Positions 1 to 9,153 of a DNA stretch of 64,000 nt are shown here, piece by piece (within the stretch, counting starts at the first letter, position 1; each line of letters starts with the position of its first letter). Location: NCBI RefSeq assembly GCF_024499015.1, contig NZ_CP098604.1:3906001-3970000 (forward strand), in the 5' to 3' direction. A program made the translations under genes and the position numbers. The notes beneath the pieces are model-generated. The model was not told the origin of the DNA, made no database searches, and worked only from the letters and a program-made list of their open reading frames with translations. Source of the DNA: Xanthomonas hortorum pv. pelargonii. Lineage in GTDB: Bacteria > Pseudomonadota > Gammaproteobacteria > Xanthomonadales > Xanthomonadaceae.

Positions 1-558
1 GGTCTGAAAGCCCACCAGATCGTACGCATAGAAGGTGCTGAACAGGCGCGCGTGATCGGGCATGGCCTGCATCAGGTCGGCCGAGGGCATCGGCACGTGC
101 AGGAAGAAGCCCATCTTGCAGCCCACACCCAGCTCGCGCAGCATCGCGCCCAGCGGAATCATGTGGTAATCGTGGATCCACAGCGTGTCGCTGTCTTTCA
201 GCAACGGCGCCAGTTTCTCCGCGAACAGCCGATTGACGCGCATATAGCCTTCGCGCGTGGCGCGGTCGTAATCGACCAGATCCAGGCGAAAGTGCAGCAG
301 CGGCCACAGGGTGCGATTGGCGAAGCCGTTGTAGTACGAATCGATGTCGCGTTTGTTGAGGTCCATGGTGACGAACTTGATGTCGCCATCGGTCTGCTCA
401 TGCATGCCGCCGCTGTCGCCGCGCACGGTCTTGCCGCTCCAGCCGAACCACACCCCACCACGCTCCTTGAGCGCGGCCAACAAGCCAACCGCCAGGCCGC
501 CCGCACGGTTTTCGCCGGGCACTGCAACGCGGTTGGATACCACCACCAAACGACTCAT
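1..558 (-). CDS. otsA: Trehalose-6-phosphate synthase (N-terminal part, runs off the window)
   Basis: Glycosyltransferase family 20 enzyme that joins UDP-glucose and glucose-6-phosphate to trehalose-6-phosphate in the cytoplasm. About 186 N-terminal residues are present. The protein opens MSRLVVVSNRVAVPGENRAG, followed by GGLAVGLLAAL, the usual donor-binding glycine loop near residue 20. Further on are HDYHMIPLGAMLRELG and FFLHVPMPSADL, both standard for OtsA. The start codon at 558 overlaps the stop of the GH15 gene (ATGA), so the two are translationally coupled. With otsB it forms an otsB-GH15-otsA operon. The C-terminal half lies outside the window. Confidence 0.95.
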   Translation of the reverse strand, partial: MSRLVVVSNRVAVPGENRAGGLAVGLLAALKERGGVWFGWSGKTVRGDSGGMHEQTDGDIKFVTMDLNKRDIDSYYNGFANRTLWPLLHFRLDLVDYDRATREGYMRVNRLFAEKLAPLLKDSDTLWIHDYHMIPLGAMLRELGVGCKMGFFLHVPMPSADLMQAMPDHARLFSTFYAYDLVGFQT

Positions 559-2333
559 GACGCCTCCTGCCAGCTCCGCGACAAGCGCATTGCTGCAATG
601 ATCAAACCCACATGCGAATAGGTCTGGGGGAAATTCCCCCAGGCTTCGCCGTCTTCAAACGATAGATCCTCGGACAGCAAGCCGAGGTGATTGCGGCGCG
701 AGAGAATGCGCTCGAACAGTTCACGTGCTTCGTCCTTGCGACCGATCGCGGCCAGCGCGTCGATGTACCAGAACGTGCAGATGGTGAAGCTGGTTTCCGG
801 CGCACCGAAGTCATCCGGTGCGATGTAGCGATACAGCGCATCGCCATGCTTGAGCACGCGACCGACGGCTTCCACGGTGCGCACGAAGCGGCTGTCGTCG
901 TTGCCCACGATGCCGATATCGGCCAGCAACAACAGCGAGGCATCCAGGCGGTGACCACCGAGCGTGTCGGTGAAATGGCCGTGTTCGTCGCTCCAGGCTT
1001 CCGTCAGCACGCGCTCGCGAATGCTGTCGGCACGTTCGCTCCAATACACGCTGCGCTCCGGCAGCACCAGGCGCTCGGCGATCTTGGACAGGCGATCGCA
1101 GGCGGCCCAGCACATTGCGGCGGTGTAGGTATGCACTTCGGCGCGGCCGCGGAATTCCCACAGGCCGGCATCGGGGACGTTGTGCAGCGCGAATGCGCGC
1201 TCGCCCAGCGGCTCCAGCCGCCGGAAAGTATCCGCATCGCCCTGATCCTTCAGACGCAGATCGAAGAACAGCTGCGTGGAGGCCAGCACCACGCTGCCAT
1301 ATACATCGTGCTGCTTTTGAATCCAGGCCAGGTTGCCGCGTCGCACCGGGCCCATGCCGCGGTAGCCGTCCATGGTGTCGACTTCGTGCTCTTCCAGCTG
1401 CGACTCGAAACCGATGCCGTACAGCGGCTGCAAGGTGCCGTCGCTGGTGGCGATGTTGAAGATATAGCCGATGAATTGCTCCATCGTGCGCGTGGCGCCA
1501 AGGCGATTGAGCGCGCGCACCACGAAGGCGGCATCGCGCAGCCAGCAATAGCGGTAATCCCAGTTGCGCGGGGTATTGGGCGCTTCCGGAATCGAGGTGG
1601 TCATCGCCGCGATGATAGCGCCGCTGTCTTCGTACTGGCACAACTTGAGTGTGATTGCGCTGCGGATCACCGCCTCTTGCCAGTCGAGCGGAATCGACAG
1701 ATAGCGCACCCATTCGCGCCAGTATTCTTCGGTGCGTTCCTGCGCTTCCTGCACGTAACCGGTGAGCGAGCGGGTGAGCGATTCGTCCACGCCCAACACC
1801 AGATTGACCGGGTGGCTGAGCACGAAGGGCAAGCCATCGCGCACGAACCGCACCGGCACATCGGTGGTCAGGCGCAGGGTGAATTCCGGCAACACCCAAC
1901 GGATGTGATTGCTGCCCCAGGTGGTTTCCGGCGTGCGGCCGCCCCAGTCGGCCAACGGGCGTGCGCGCACGATGATGCGCGGGTTACCTGCCAGGGGACG
2001 AATCTGCCGAATGATGCTCACCGGCCGATAGAAACGCCCGTTATTGCGCCAGCGCGGTGCGAAGTCGATCACTTCCACTTCGCCACCGTGGCTGTCGCGC
2101 AACACGGTGCGCAGTACGGCGGTGTTGGGCAGGTAATGCTGCTCGCTGCTTTCGAAGTCCTCCAGCTCAACGGCAAAGTCGCCGCCGTCGCCCTTCGGCG
2201 AGAGCAGCGAACAGAATGCCGGGTCACCATCGAAAGCCGGCAGGCAACTCCACACCACACGTGCCTGCCGATCGACCAATGCACCGAAACTGCAGTTGCC
2301 GATGACGCCCAGATCCAGGTTTGGCTCGGTCAT
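555..2333 (-). CDS. Glycoside hydrolase family 15 (glucoamylase/trehalase-like) protein
   Basis: A 592-residue cytoplasmic protein with no signal peptide. It starts MTEPNLDLGVIGNCSFGALV and ends with GNFPQTYSHVGLI, both typical of the two-domain bacterial GH15 family (beta-sandwich N domain, then an alpha/alpha barrel with NWDYRYCWLRDAAF). Family members hydrolyse alpha-glucosidic bonds; several act on trehalose. The gene lies between otsB (47 nt upstream) and otsA (ATGA overlap), so a role in trehalose or glucan turnover is likely, but the substrate cannot be read from the sequence. The start at 2333 is preferred over an upstream in-frame ATG because homologs begin at MTEP and the extra N-terminus looks unstructured. 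Confidence 0.9.
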   Translation of the reverse strand: MTEPNLDLGVIGNCSFGALVDRQARVVWSCLPAFDGDPAFCSLLSPKGDGGDFAVELEDFESSEQHYLPNTAVLRTVLRDSHGGEVEVIDFAPRWRNNGRFYRPVSIIRQIRPLAGNPRIIVRARPLADWGGRTPETTWGSNHIRWVLPEFTLRLTTDVPVRFVRDGLPFVLSHPVNLVLGVDESLTRSLTGYVQEAQERTEEYWREWVRYLSIPLDWQEAVIRSAITLKLCQYEDSGAIIAAMTTSIPEAPNTPRNWDYRYCWLRDAAFVVRALNRLGATRTMEQFIGYIFNIATSDGTLQPLYGIGFESQLEEHEVDTMDGYRGMGPVRRGNLAWIQKQHDVYGSVVLASTQLFFDLRLKDQGDADTFRRLEPLGERAFALHNVPDAGLWEFRGRAEVHTYTAAMCWAACDRLSKIAERLVLPERSVYWSERADSIRERVLTEAWSDEHGHFTDTLGGHRLDASLLLLADIGIVGNDDSRFVRTVEAVGRVLKHGDALYRYIAPDDFGAPETSFTICTFWYIDALAAIGRKDEARELFERILSRRNHLGLLSEDLSFEDGEAWGNFPQTYSHVGLIIAAMRLSRSWQEAS

Positions 2334-2379
2334 GGAGTGCGAACGATCCTTTTGAAGAGAAGGGGAAGGCGCGCGGCTC

Positions 2380-3141
2380 TCAGGCTGGGCGCGCGTTGCG
2401 TTGCAACCACGCATGCACATCGGCAGTGCCATCGACGCGGAAGCGCGCGCTGGTCTGCGCGCGATCGCCGACCAGCACGCTCCAGCCGCCGAGGCGATTG
2501 GCCGCTTCGAAGCCGAATTCGTCGGTGAGGTCGTCGCCGACGAACACCGGTGTGCGGCCGGCGAATGCGCCGTGCTGCATCAGTTGTTCGACCGCCAGGC
2601 CCTTGTTGCTGCCTTCGGGAACGAATTCCACCACGTGGTCGCCGGGTTGCAGGCGATAGCCGGAAAGTTGTGCGATTTCCTGTTGCGCGAAGGCCAGAAC
2701 ATTGGGGCCGGCGAGCGGTTGTGCGCGCCAATGCAGCGCAACGCTGACGCCTTTGTCTTCGACCAGCACGCCAGGATGTTGATGCGTGAGTGCGGCGGCG
2801 CGCTGATGCAAGCCGTGCAGCCACTCGGAAGTGTCTTGCGGCATCGCGGCGCGTGCGGCGATGTCGCTGCGTAGCTCATGTCCGTGCAAGCCGGCAGCTG
2901 GGAGCAGCAGCGGTGCGAACAAGGCGTCCAGTTGCGAGAGCGGTCGTCCGCTGACCAGCGCTAGCGCGCCGTCTAGACGATCGCTTAAGTAGCCGATGGC
3001 CTCGCGGACCTTGGGCAAGAGCCGCACAGCCTCGGGGCTGTCGGCAAAGTCGATAAGGGTACCGTCCACGTCCAGAAACAATGCGCAGGCATCGTCCAGC
3101 AATGGCGGCGACGGAAGGGGGGAATGCACGTCTGCCATCAC
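2380..3141 (-). CDS. otsB: Trehalose-6-phosphate phosphatase
   Basis: A 253-residue HAD-superfamily phosphatase that removes phosphate from trehalose-6-phosphate. Motif I, FLDVDGTLIDF, lies near residue 23 and supplies the nucleophilic Asp. Motif II-type LVSGR is near residue 62. The Lys region NKGLAVEQL and motif IV FVGDDLTDEFGFEAAN are near the C-terminus. The length fits short bacterial OtsB. It is the first gene of the otsB-GH15-otsA operon. Two ATGs (3141 and 3138) are adjacent; the upstream one is taken. Confidence 0.95.
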   Translation of the reverse strand: MMADVHSPLPSPPLLDDACALFLDVDGTLIDFADSPEAVRLLPKVREAIGYLSDRLDGALALVSGRPLSQLDALFAPLLLPAAGLHGHELRSDIAARAAMPQDTSEWLHGLHQRAAALTHQHPGVLVEDKGVSVALHWRAQPLAGPNVLAFAQQEIAQLSGYRLQPGDHVVEFVPEGSNKGLAVEQLMQHGAFAGRTPVFVGDDLTDEFGFEAANRLGGWSVLVGDRAQTSARFRVDGTADVHAWLQRNARPA

Positions 3142-3194
3142 GCTAGTGTGCGCAAAGCGGTGTGATATTCAGGTTATGCAGTAGCGGGTGCTGT

Positions 3195-3323
3195 CCCTTC
3201 TCCCCTCGGGAGAAGGTGCCCCGCAGGGGCGGATGAGGGTACGAGCGAAGCCTCGTGCGGTCGGAACTACACGAGAGCTTCGCTCCGTACCCTCACCCCA
3301 ACCCCTCTCCCGTAGGAGAGGGG
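3195..3323. repeat. Composite palindromic intergenic repeat
   Basis: The left module has a TTCTCCC/GGGAGAA hairpin, a GCCCC/GGGGC hairpin and GGATGAGGGTAC. The right module is inverted and reads GTACCCTCACCCCAACC followed by a CCTCTCC/GGAGAGG hairpin. Between them is an imperfect inverted pair GAGCGAAGC...GCTTCGCTC around a short spacer. The same architecture recurs at 25206-25414. It sits between otsB (upstream end) and the 3' end of the receptor at 3373. Confidence 0.75.
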
Positions 3324-3372
3324 CTAAAGCAGTCTATCTGAGGGAGAGAGGTTTTAAGCTCTGCGCTGTTGC

Positions 3373-5806
3373 TCAGAAGCTATACCGCACCCGCCCATAC
3401 CAATACGCGCCATTGCTGCCGATCGGCGAGAGCACGTCGTAGGGCAGGTTGCCGAAGTAGGCGATGTCGTCGATCGAGCGGTCCGAGTAATTGTCCAGGA
3501 TGTTCTGGCCGCCGATCGCCAGCGTCCACTGCGTCCCCAGGTGGTACTCGGCCTCCAGATCCAGCTGCCACTCGGCACCATAGGTCTGGCGTGGCACGAA
3601 GCCGCCGCCGAAATCGAACACGCGGGTGGCGCTGCCATAGCGGTTGACGCGCGTCTGCAGGTTCCAGTGCTCGTTGTTCCAGTTGGCCGCCAGTGCGGCG
3701 CGTGCGTGGCGCGGCATCGGTGAGCGTGTTGCTCTCTTCCACGCCGAACAGCACGTAGTCCGGGTTCAGTGCCAGCAGCTGCGCCGGGGTGCCGATGACG
3801 TTTTTCAACTCGGTCTTGGCGTAGCTGTAGGTGCCGGTCAGCAGCAGGTCGCCGCCGAAGGCATATTGGCGCCAGTTGCCGACCAGCTCGGCGCCGCGGG
3901 TGCGGGTGTCGGCGGCGTTGAGGAAGTAGCTGGCGCTCTGCACGCCGGTGACGCCGAAGTTCTGCTGCACGAAATCCGTCAACGTGTCGCCGGTGATGTC
4001 TTCGGACAGCGCGATGCGGTCGTCGATGTCGATCTGGAAGAAGTCCAGCGACAGGTCGAAGTGATCGCCCAGCTGGCTGGTGAAACCCAGGCTGTAATTG
4101 AGCGACTTTTCCGGCTTCAGATCGGTGGCGCCGAGCGCGCGTGCGATCGGGTTGTTGACCGACAGCAGGCGGCCCTGGGTCAGGCGACCGGCCGCGTCGT
4201 AACCGGTGGAGGTGGCTTCGTAGCCGATCTGGCTGAGCGAGGGCGCACGCACGTTGTTGGAGATCGCGCCACGCAGCGCGAACGCCGGGGCGAACGCATA
4301 ACGGGCGGCCAGCTTGCCGGTCCATTGGCTGCCGAAATCCTGGTAATGCTCGTAGCGGCCGGCCAGGTCGGTGGAGAATTTGTCGCCGAACTTACTGGAC
4401 ACGTTGGCGTAGGCGCTGGCCACATTGCGCGACAGATCGGCCTCGTCCTGCGGTGTGAGGCCGCCGCCTGCCTGCGAGCCGGTGGGGCGATCGGTGAACG
4501 GGCCGGCCGCATAGCTGGCCGGGTCGCCAGCGTGGGTGCGGTACTGCTCGCGGCGGAATTCGGCACCAGTGCCGAAGGTGTGGGTGGCCCCGGCCGCATC
4601 GAACACGCGGGTCAGATCCAGATTGCCCACGGTCTGCGCAAAGGCGAAATCGCCGGTCTTGAAGCGGGTGGTGCTGCCCGGGCCGAGCGAGGCGTTGAGC
4701 GAGTTGCGCAACCGGTAGGTGAAGTCGTTGCGGCCGTAGTTGACGCTGGCGTCGTAGTCCCAGTTGCCCAATTGCCCACGGGCGCCGGCGACGATCTGCA
4801 GATCGCGATTCTCGCCTTCGGAAATCGGGCGGTAGCCGTTGGGGTAGATCTCGCGCCAGTTGGCGCTGCCATCCGGATAACGGAAGTAGTTGGCGCCTTC
4901 GGTGTCACGCTGGTTGTAGGTGCCGAAGGCGTAGAACTCGCCGTTGGCGCTGAAGGGAATCTTGGTGTTGAGCCAGGCGTTCAGGCCTTTGGTGGCGCCG
5001 TCGCCGAGCACGTAATTACGCTGGCCGGCCAGCGCCAGATTGGCCGGGGTCTGTTCTTCGAACGAGGGAATCTGATCGAAGCCGGCGCGGTTGGTGCCCT
5101 CGCGATTCTTCAGCTCCAGGCCCACCTTGAAAAAGCCGCCGTCATCGCCGAGCAGGCTGCCGACCTTGGCGCTGGCGTAGCTGGTCTGGCCGTCGGTGAC
5201 GCGCCGATTGATCGGCTCCACATCGGTGTTGTAGGCGCCGAAGCTGGCTTCCAGCTCGCCGCGCTCGGGGTTGTCGTCCAGGATCACGTTGATGACGCCG
5301 GCGATCGCGTCCGAGCCGTATTGCGCGCCGGCGCCGTCGCGCAGCACTTCGATGCGCTTGATCGCATTGATCGGGATGGAATTGAAATCCACCGGCGTGG
5401 TGCCCTTGCCGATCTTGCTGTCGGTATTGACCAGCGCCGAGGTATGCCGGCGCTTGCCATTGACCAGCACCAGCACCTGGTCGGGCGAGAGCCCGCGCAA
5501 TTGCGCGGCGCGGATGTGATCGGCGCCGCCGGAGTTGGACTGGCGCGGGAAATTGAACGAGGGCAGCAGCGCCTGCAGCGCGCTGCCGAGCTCGCCATTG
5601 ACCACGCCGGCCTTGCGGATGTCCTCGGCGGTGAGCACGTCCACCGGCACGGTCGATTCCAGCACGGTGCGGTCGCTGGCACGGGTGCCGGTGACGATCA
5701 CCGTGTCCAGCGTTGGGGCGCCGGGGGCGGCCTGCTGGGCCTGTGCGTTGGCGCTCAACACGGCGGCGACGGCCAGGCCGATAGCCGAAAGGGTAGGGCG
5801 GGTCAT
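3373..5806 (-). pseudogene. TonB-dependent receptor, frameshifted near its C-terminus
   Basis: Outer-membrane receptor of the same family as the three receptors at 49328-57368. It has a signal peptide (about residues 1-24), a TonB-box-like LDTVIVTGTRASDRTV, a plug domain with QLRGLSPDQVLVLVNGKRRH and VLRDGAGAQYGSDAIAGVIN, then a long beta-barrel. The reading frame from 5806 runs to about 3710 (ESNTLTDAAPRT). The rest of the barrel (AALAANWNNEHWNLQ to the terminal GRVRYSF) is in another frame ending at 3373. The whole span is 2434 nt, one base over a multiple of three, so one extra base around 3705-3716 explains it. It is either a real inactivation or an assembly error. The start at 5806 has a good AGGAGAG ribosome site. 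Confidence 0.85.
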
Positions 5807-6034
5807 TTCTCTCTCCTGCGACAGCAACTGCGAACGCGCCGCGCGGACGGCATCCGGCCGGGCAGGGGCGCAAAGGGGTTCGGATCGTCCACATTCATCC
5901 GGATGGAGAGATGTTATCGCGTTGTTCAGACGCGTGCGAGATGGCACAGTGCGCGCACGCCGGCATCAGCTGATGCCCGGCCTGCATGAGCCTGCCCCGA
6001 TCCGTTGTAACAAATACCCGTTGTGGAGAAGTCG

Positions 6035-6508
6035 ATGAAGTTGCTGCCGTCCTGCCTGCTTGCTGCCATGTTGGCGTTGTCCGCCTGCGCCACCACTCCC
6101 GGCGGTGCGCCGGGCTCGACCACTGCCAGCCTGCAAGGCGATGCGGCGCGGCCCGCGACGGCCCGCGGTTGGCTGCGCAGCGAACTCTACTTTGGCGTGG
6201 GCGAGGAAACCGGCCCGGCCGATCGCCCGCAGACCCGTACCATCGACGAGACCCAATGGCGCGCCTTCCTGGACAAGGAAGTGACGCCGCGCTTCCCGGA
6301 TGGGCTGACCGTGTTCGACGCCTACGGCCAGTGGCTGTTTCGTGGTGCCAAGGAGCCGAACCGGCTGGGCACCAAGGTGCTGGTGATCCTGCACGAGGAC
6401 AGCCCGCAGCGGCGCAACGACATCGAGGCGATCCGCCTGGCCTGGAAGCAGGCCACCGGCCACCAGTCGGTGCTGTGGTCGCGGCAGGCGGTTGAGGTGT
6501 CGTTCTGA
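6035..6508 (+). CDS. DUF3574 lipoprotein
   Basis: A protein of about 157 residues with a lipoprotein signal: MKLLPSCLLAAMLALSAC puts the lipidated Cys at residue 18. The remaining part (RSELYFGVGEETGP, TRTIDETQWRAFLDKEVTPRFPDG, LVILHEDS) matches the DUF3574 family of unknown function. The start at 6035 is chosen because GGAGAAG lies about 7 nt upstream; an ATG at 6023 would lie upstream of that site. It precedes the gene at 6520 by 11 nt and may be cotranscribed. Confidence 0.8.
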   Translation: MKLLPSCLLAAMLALSACATTPGGAPGSTTASLQGDAARPATARGWLRSELYFGVGEETGPADRPQTRTIDETQWRAFLDKEVTPRFPDGLTVFDAYGQWLFRGAKEPNRLGTKVLVILHEDSPQRRNDIEAIRLAWKQATGHQSVLWSRQAVEVSF

Positions 6509-6519
6509 GTCTGCTGACC

Positions 6520-7404
6520 ATGCGCCTTGAATATCTGCGCCGAATGCGTGTGAGGGCTGCGCGCGCGCTGTTATTCGCCGCGCTTGGCGGGGTGTCGTTC
6601 GCGTCCTTGGCACGCGACACCAGCGTGCAGGTGCAGATCGACGCGCACACGCGTGCCACCGCCACACTGGTCGGCGCGCGCCTGCAGGTGGTGTTTAGCC
6701 CAGGCGGCAAGGAGCAATGGTTCGACGCGAACGTGGACGACGGCGAAGGCGGCACCGGCGTGGACAGCGACGACTACAACTTCGACGGGCATCCGGATCT
6801 TGCGGTGTCGGCGATGCTCGGCCAGGTCAACGAGGCGGTGCTGGTATTTGTGTTCGATCCGGCGCAACGCCGTTTTCGTGCGCTGACCGCGCCCACGCGC
6901 CCGGCGGTGCAATGCGAAGGCTTCTTCAACCTCACGCCCGACAAGCAGCAGCGCAGCTTGACCAGCTCCTGCCGCAGCGGGCCGATGTGGTACGCGGATG
7001 TGTATCGCTACGCCGCCGATGGGCGCCTGTATGTGGCCAGGACGCAGCAGCCGATCGCCTCGCCCGACATCCAGACCTTGCTGGATCCAGGCACTGACGA
7101 TGGCATGCCGCTCTCGGTATGGCCGCGTTACGACGCGCGCGGGGCGAAGGTTTCAAGCGAGATCGGCACTACGCTGGAGGCACCGATGCCGGTGCAGCTG
7201 CGTGTGCAGGTGGCGCGCCTGCCGCTGTACGCCACGCCTACGGCGACCAGCACCAAGCGCTATCTGGTGCAGGGTGATCGGGCCGACGCGCTGGATGTCA
7301 GCGCCGATGCCACGCGCGTGCAGGTGCGCTATCGCAGTGCCGGCCGCAGCGACAGCGTCGGCTGGATCGAGGTCGCTGCGGCGATGCAGGAGCGGACGCA
7401 GTAG
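6520..7404 (+). CDS. Exported FG-GAP-like protein of unknown function
   Basis: A 294-residue protein with a probable signal peptide (basic start, then ALLFAALGGVSFASLA, about residues 15-31). The mature part contains DSDDYNFDGHPDLAV, the Asp-rich calcium-loop pattern of FG-GAP-like beta-propeller proteins such as XAC2610-type periplasmic proteins. It is followed by paired cysteines (CEGFF, SSC) and a C-terminal SH3-like stretch (RYLVQGDRADAL, GWIEV). No enzymatic motif was recognised. An alternative start at 6544 would give a better-sized signal peptide. Role unknown; kinship with lysozyme-inhibitor-type FG-GAP proteins is only a possibility. Confidence 0.65.
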   Translation: MRLEYLRRMRVRAARALLFAALGGVSFASLARDTSVQVQIDAHTRATATLVGARLQVVFSPGGKEQWFDANVDDGEGGTGVDSDDYNFDGHPDLAVSAMLGQVNEAVLVFVFDPAQRRFRALTAPTRPAVQCEGFFNLTPDKQQRSLTSSCRSGPMWYADVYRYAADGRLYVARTQQPIASPDIQTLLDPGTDDGMPLSVWPRYDARGAKVSSEIGTTLEAPMPVQLRVQVARLPLYATPTATSTKRYLVQGDRADALDVSADATRVQVRYRSAGRSDSVGWIEVAAAMQERTQ

Positions 7405-7551
7405 CGCCTGTGGGCGTCAGCGTGCCGGCAAGCGCCGGACGGGCGCGCCCTTGCATCGACCAGCGCAACGACACGCTCTGATCCATCGCGCCGCTGTCGC
7501 GCATGCGGGGCAGCGGCTACCATCGGCCGATCCCCACGCTTCCTGGCTCCC

Positions 7552-9153
7552 ATGTCGGCCTCTTCCTCGCGTACTGCGGCATCGCCGCGCTGGTTCGTCG
7601 CCGGCGACCTCAATGGCTTCTTCGGCCTGGTCGTCGACAATCTGTCCATCCTCGGCTTCATCGCGATGGCGCTCATCGGGATATTTCAGTTTCCCGCTGA
7701 CGTGATATTCGAACGCATGTTTCCTGGCACCGCGTTCGGCGTGCTGGTTGGCAATTTGCTCTACACCTTGATGGCGCGGCGGCTGGCCGCACGCAGCGGG
7801 CGCGACGACGTCACCGCGATGCCGCTGGGCCTGGATGCGCCCACCAGCATCGGCATGGCGCTGCTGGTGCTCGGCCCGGCGTTCGTCGGCTTCAAGGCGC
7901 AGGGGTTGGACCCGCAGGCGGCCGCCATTGCCACCTGGAAACTCGGCATGGCCTCGCTGGTGGTGATGGGCCTGCTCAAGCTGGTGCTGTCGTTTGCTGG
8001 CGAGGCGGTCACGCGCGCGCTGCCGCGTGCGGCCTTGCTGGGTTCGATCGCCGGCATCGCGTTGGTGCTGATGGGCTTGCTGCCGCTGCTGGAAACCTTG
8101 CGTTCGCCGGTGGCCGGCTTCGTTACCTTGGGTCTGCTGTTGTACGTGCTGCTGGCCAAGGGCCGGTTGCCGACCAAGTTGCCGGGTGTGCTGGTCGCCT
8201 TCGTCATCGGCACCGCGTTGTATTACGGGCTGGGACTGGCCGGACTCGGTGCGCCGGGTTTTGCAGTGCCGGACTGGGCGACGCCGAAGATCGTGTTGCC
8301 GCTGCCGAACCTGGGTTTCATCGAAGGCCTGTCGGCCACGGTGGCGTACCTGCCGTTGCTGCTGCCGTTCGGTCTGTTGATGGTGGTGGGTGGCATCAAT
8401 GTCAGCGAGAGCGCACGCGCGGCGGGCGATGACTACCGCACCCGCGACATTCTGCTGGTGGAAGCCTTCGCCACGTTGGTCGCAGGCGTCTGCGGCGGCG
8501 TGGCGCAGACCACGCCGTACATCGGCCAGCCGGCGTACAAGCATATGGGCGCGCGTTCGGGCTATACGCTGCTGACCGGGTTGTTCGTCGGCATCGGCGG
8601 CATGTTGGGTGTGATCAGCGGGCTGGTGCAATGGGTGCCGCTGGCGGTGCTGGCACCGATCATCGTGTACGTGTCGATCGACATCACAACGCAGGCGTTT
8701 CAGGCCACGCCCAAGCATCACGCGGGCGCGATGGTGTTGGGCTTTCTGCCTTCGGTCGCTTACTTGCTGACCATCAAGGCGCCTGGCTGGATCCCGCCGG
8801 AGCAATTGATTGCGCTGACCACCAAGCTCGATGGTCACGGCTTGCCGGAGCTGGCGGTGATCTTCGCGCTAGGCAATGGTTTCATCATCACCGCGATGCT
8901 GTGGATTGCTGCGGTAGCGGCGATGATCGATGGCCGGCTGCGACGCGGTGCGGTGTTTCTGCTGGTGGCCGCTGGCCTAACGCTGTTCGGTCTGATCCAT
9001 TCGGTGGACCCGCGCGGCGGCATCTATCTGCCGTGGTCGCTGCAAGGGTTGGCGCGGGTGATCAGCTGGCAGTTCGTCGGTGCCTATGTCGCGCTGGCGT
9101 TGACCTTGCTGCTGCTGTCGTTGCTGCCTGCACGCAAGGAGGCGTTGCAATGA
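7552..9153 (+). CDS. NCS2-like (xanthine/uracil/AzgA-type) permease
   Basis: A 533-residue inner-membrane protein with about 12-14 hydrophobic segments. The N-terminal half holds RDDVTAMPLGLDAPTSIGM and the centre has a Gly-rich GGINVSESARAAGDDYRTRD followed by EAFATLVAGVCGGVAQTTPY. This duplicated core with polar half-helices is the layout of NCS2/SulP-fold permeases. Substrate unknown; a purine, pyrimidine or other organic anion is the family norm. Its stop overlaps the start of the LprI-like gene (ATGA at 9150), implying coupling. Confidence 0.75.
   Translation: MSASSSRTAASPRWFVAGDLNGFFGLVVDNLSILGFIAMALIGIFQFPADVIFERMFPGTAFGVLVGNLLYTLMARRLAARSGRDDVTAMPLGLDAPTSIGMALLVLGPAFVGFKAQGLDPQAAAIATWKLGMASLVVMGLLKLVLSFAGEAVTRALPRAALLGSIAGIALVLMGLLPLLETLRSPVAGFVTLGLLLYVLLAKGRLPTKLPGVLVAFVIGTALYYGLGLAGLGAPGFAVPDWATPKIVLPLPNLGFIEGLSATVAYLPLLLPFGLLMVVGGINVSESARAAGDDYRTRDILLVEAFATLVAGVCGGVAQTTPYIGQPAYKHMGARSGYTLLTGLFVGIGGMLGVISGLVQWVPLAVLAPIIVYVSIDITTQAFQATPKHHAGAMVLGFLPSVAYLLTIKAPGWIPPEQLIALTTKLDGHGLPELAVIFALGNGFIITAMLWIAAVAAMIDGRLRRGAVFLLVAAGLTLFGLIHSVDPRGGIYLPWSLQGLARVISWQFVGAYVALALTLLLLSLLPARKEALQ

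Noticed and set aside
687..2528. Long plus-strand open frame (613 codons) over the GH15 gene
   Set aside because: It is antisense to a well-conserved GH15 gene; composition (Ala/Gln/His/Arg-rich) and lack of motifs are typical of mirror frames in high-GC DNA.
3644..5989. Plus-strand 781-codon frame over the broken TonB receptor
   Set aside because: Antisense shadow of the receptor coding strand; no domain, no ribosome site.
7417..8838. Minus-strand 473-codon frame over the permease gene
   Set aside because: Extremely Gln/Arg/His-rich mirror of a membrane-protein gene; not a gene.
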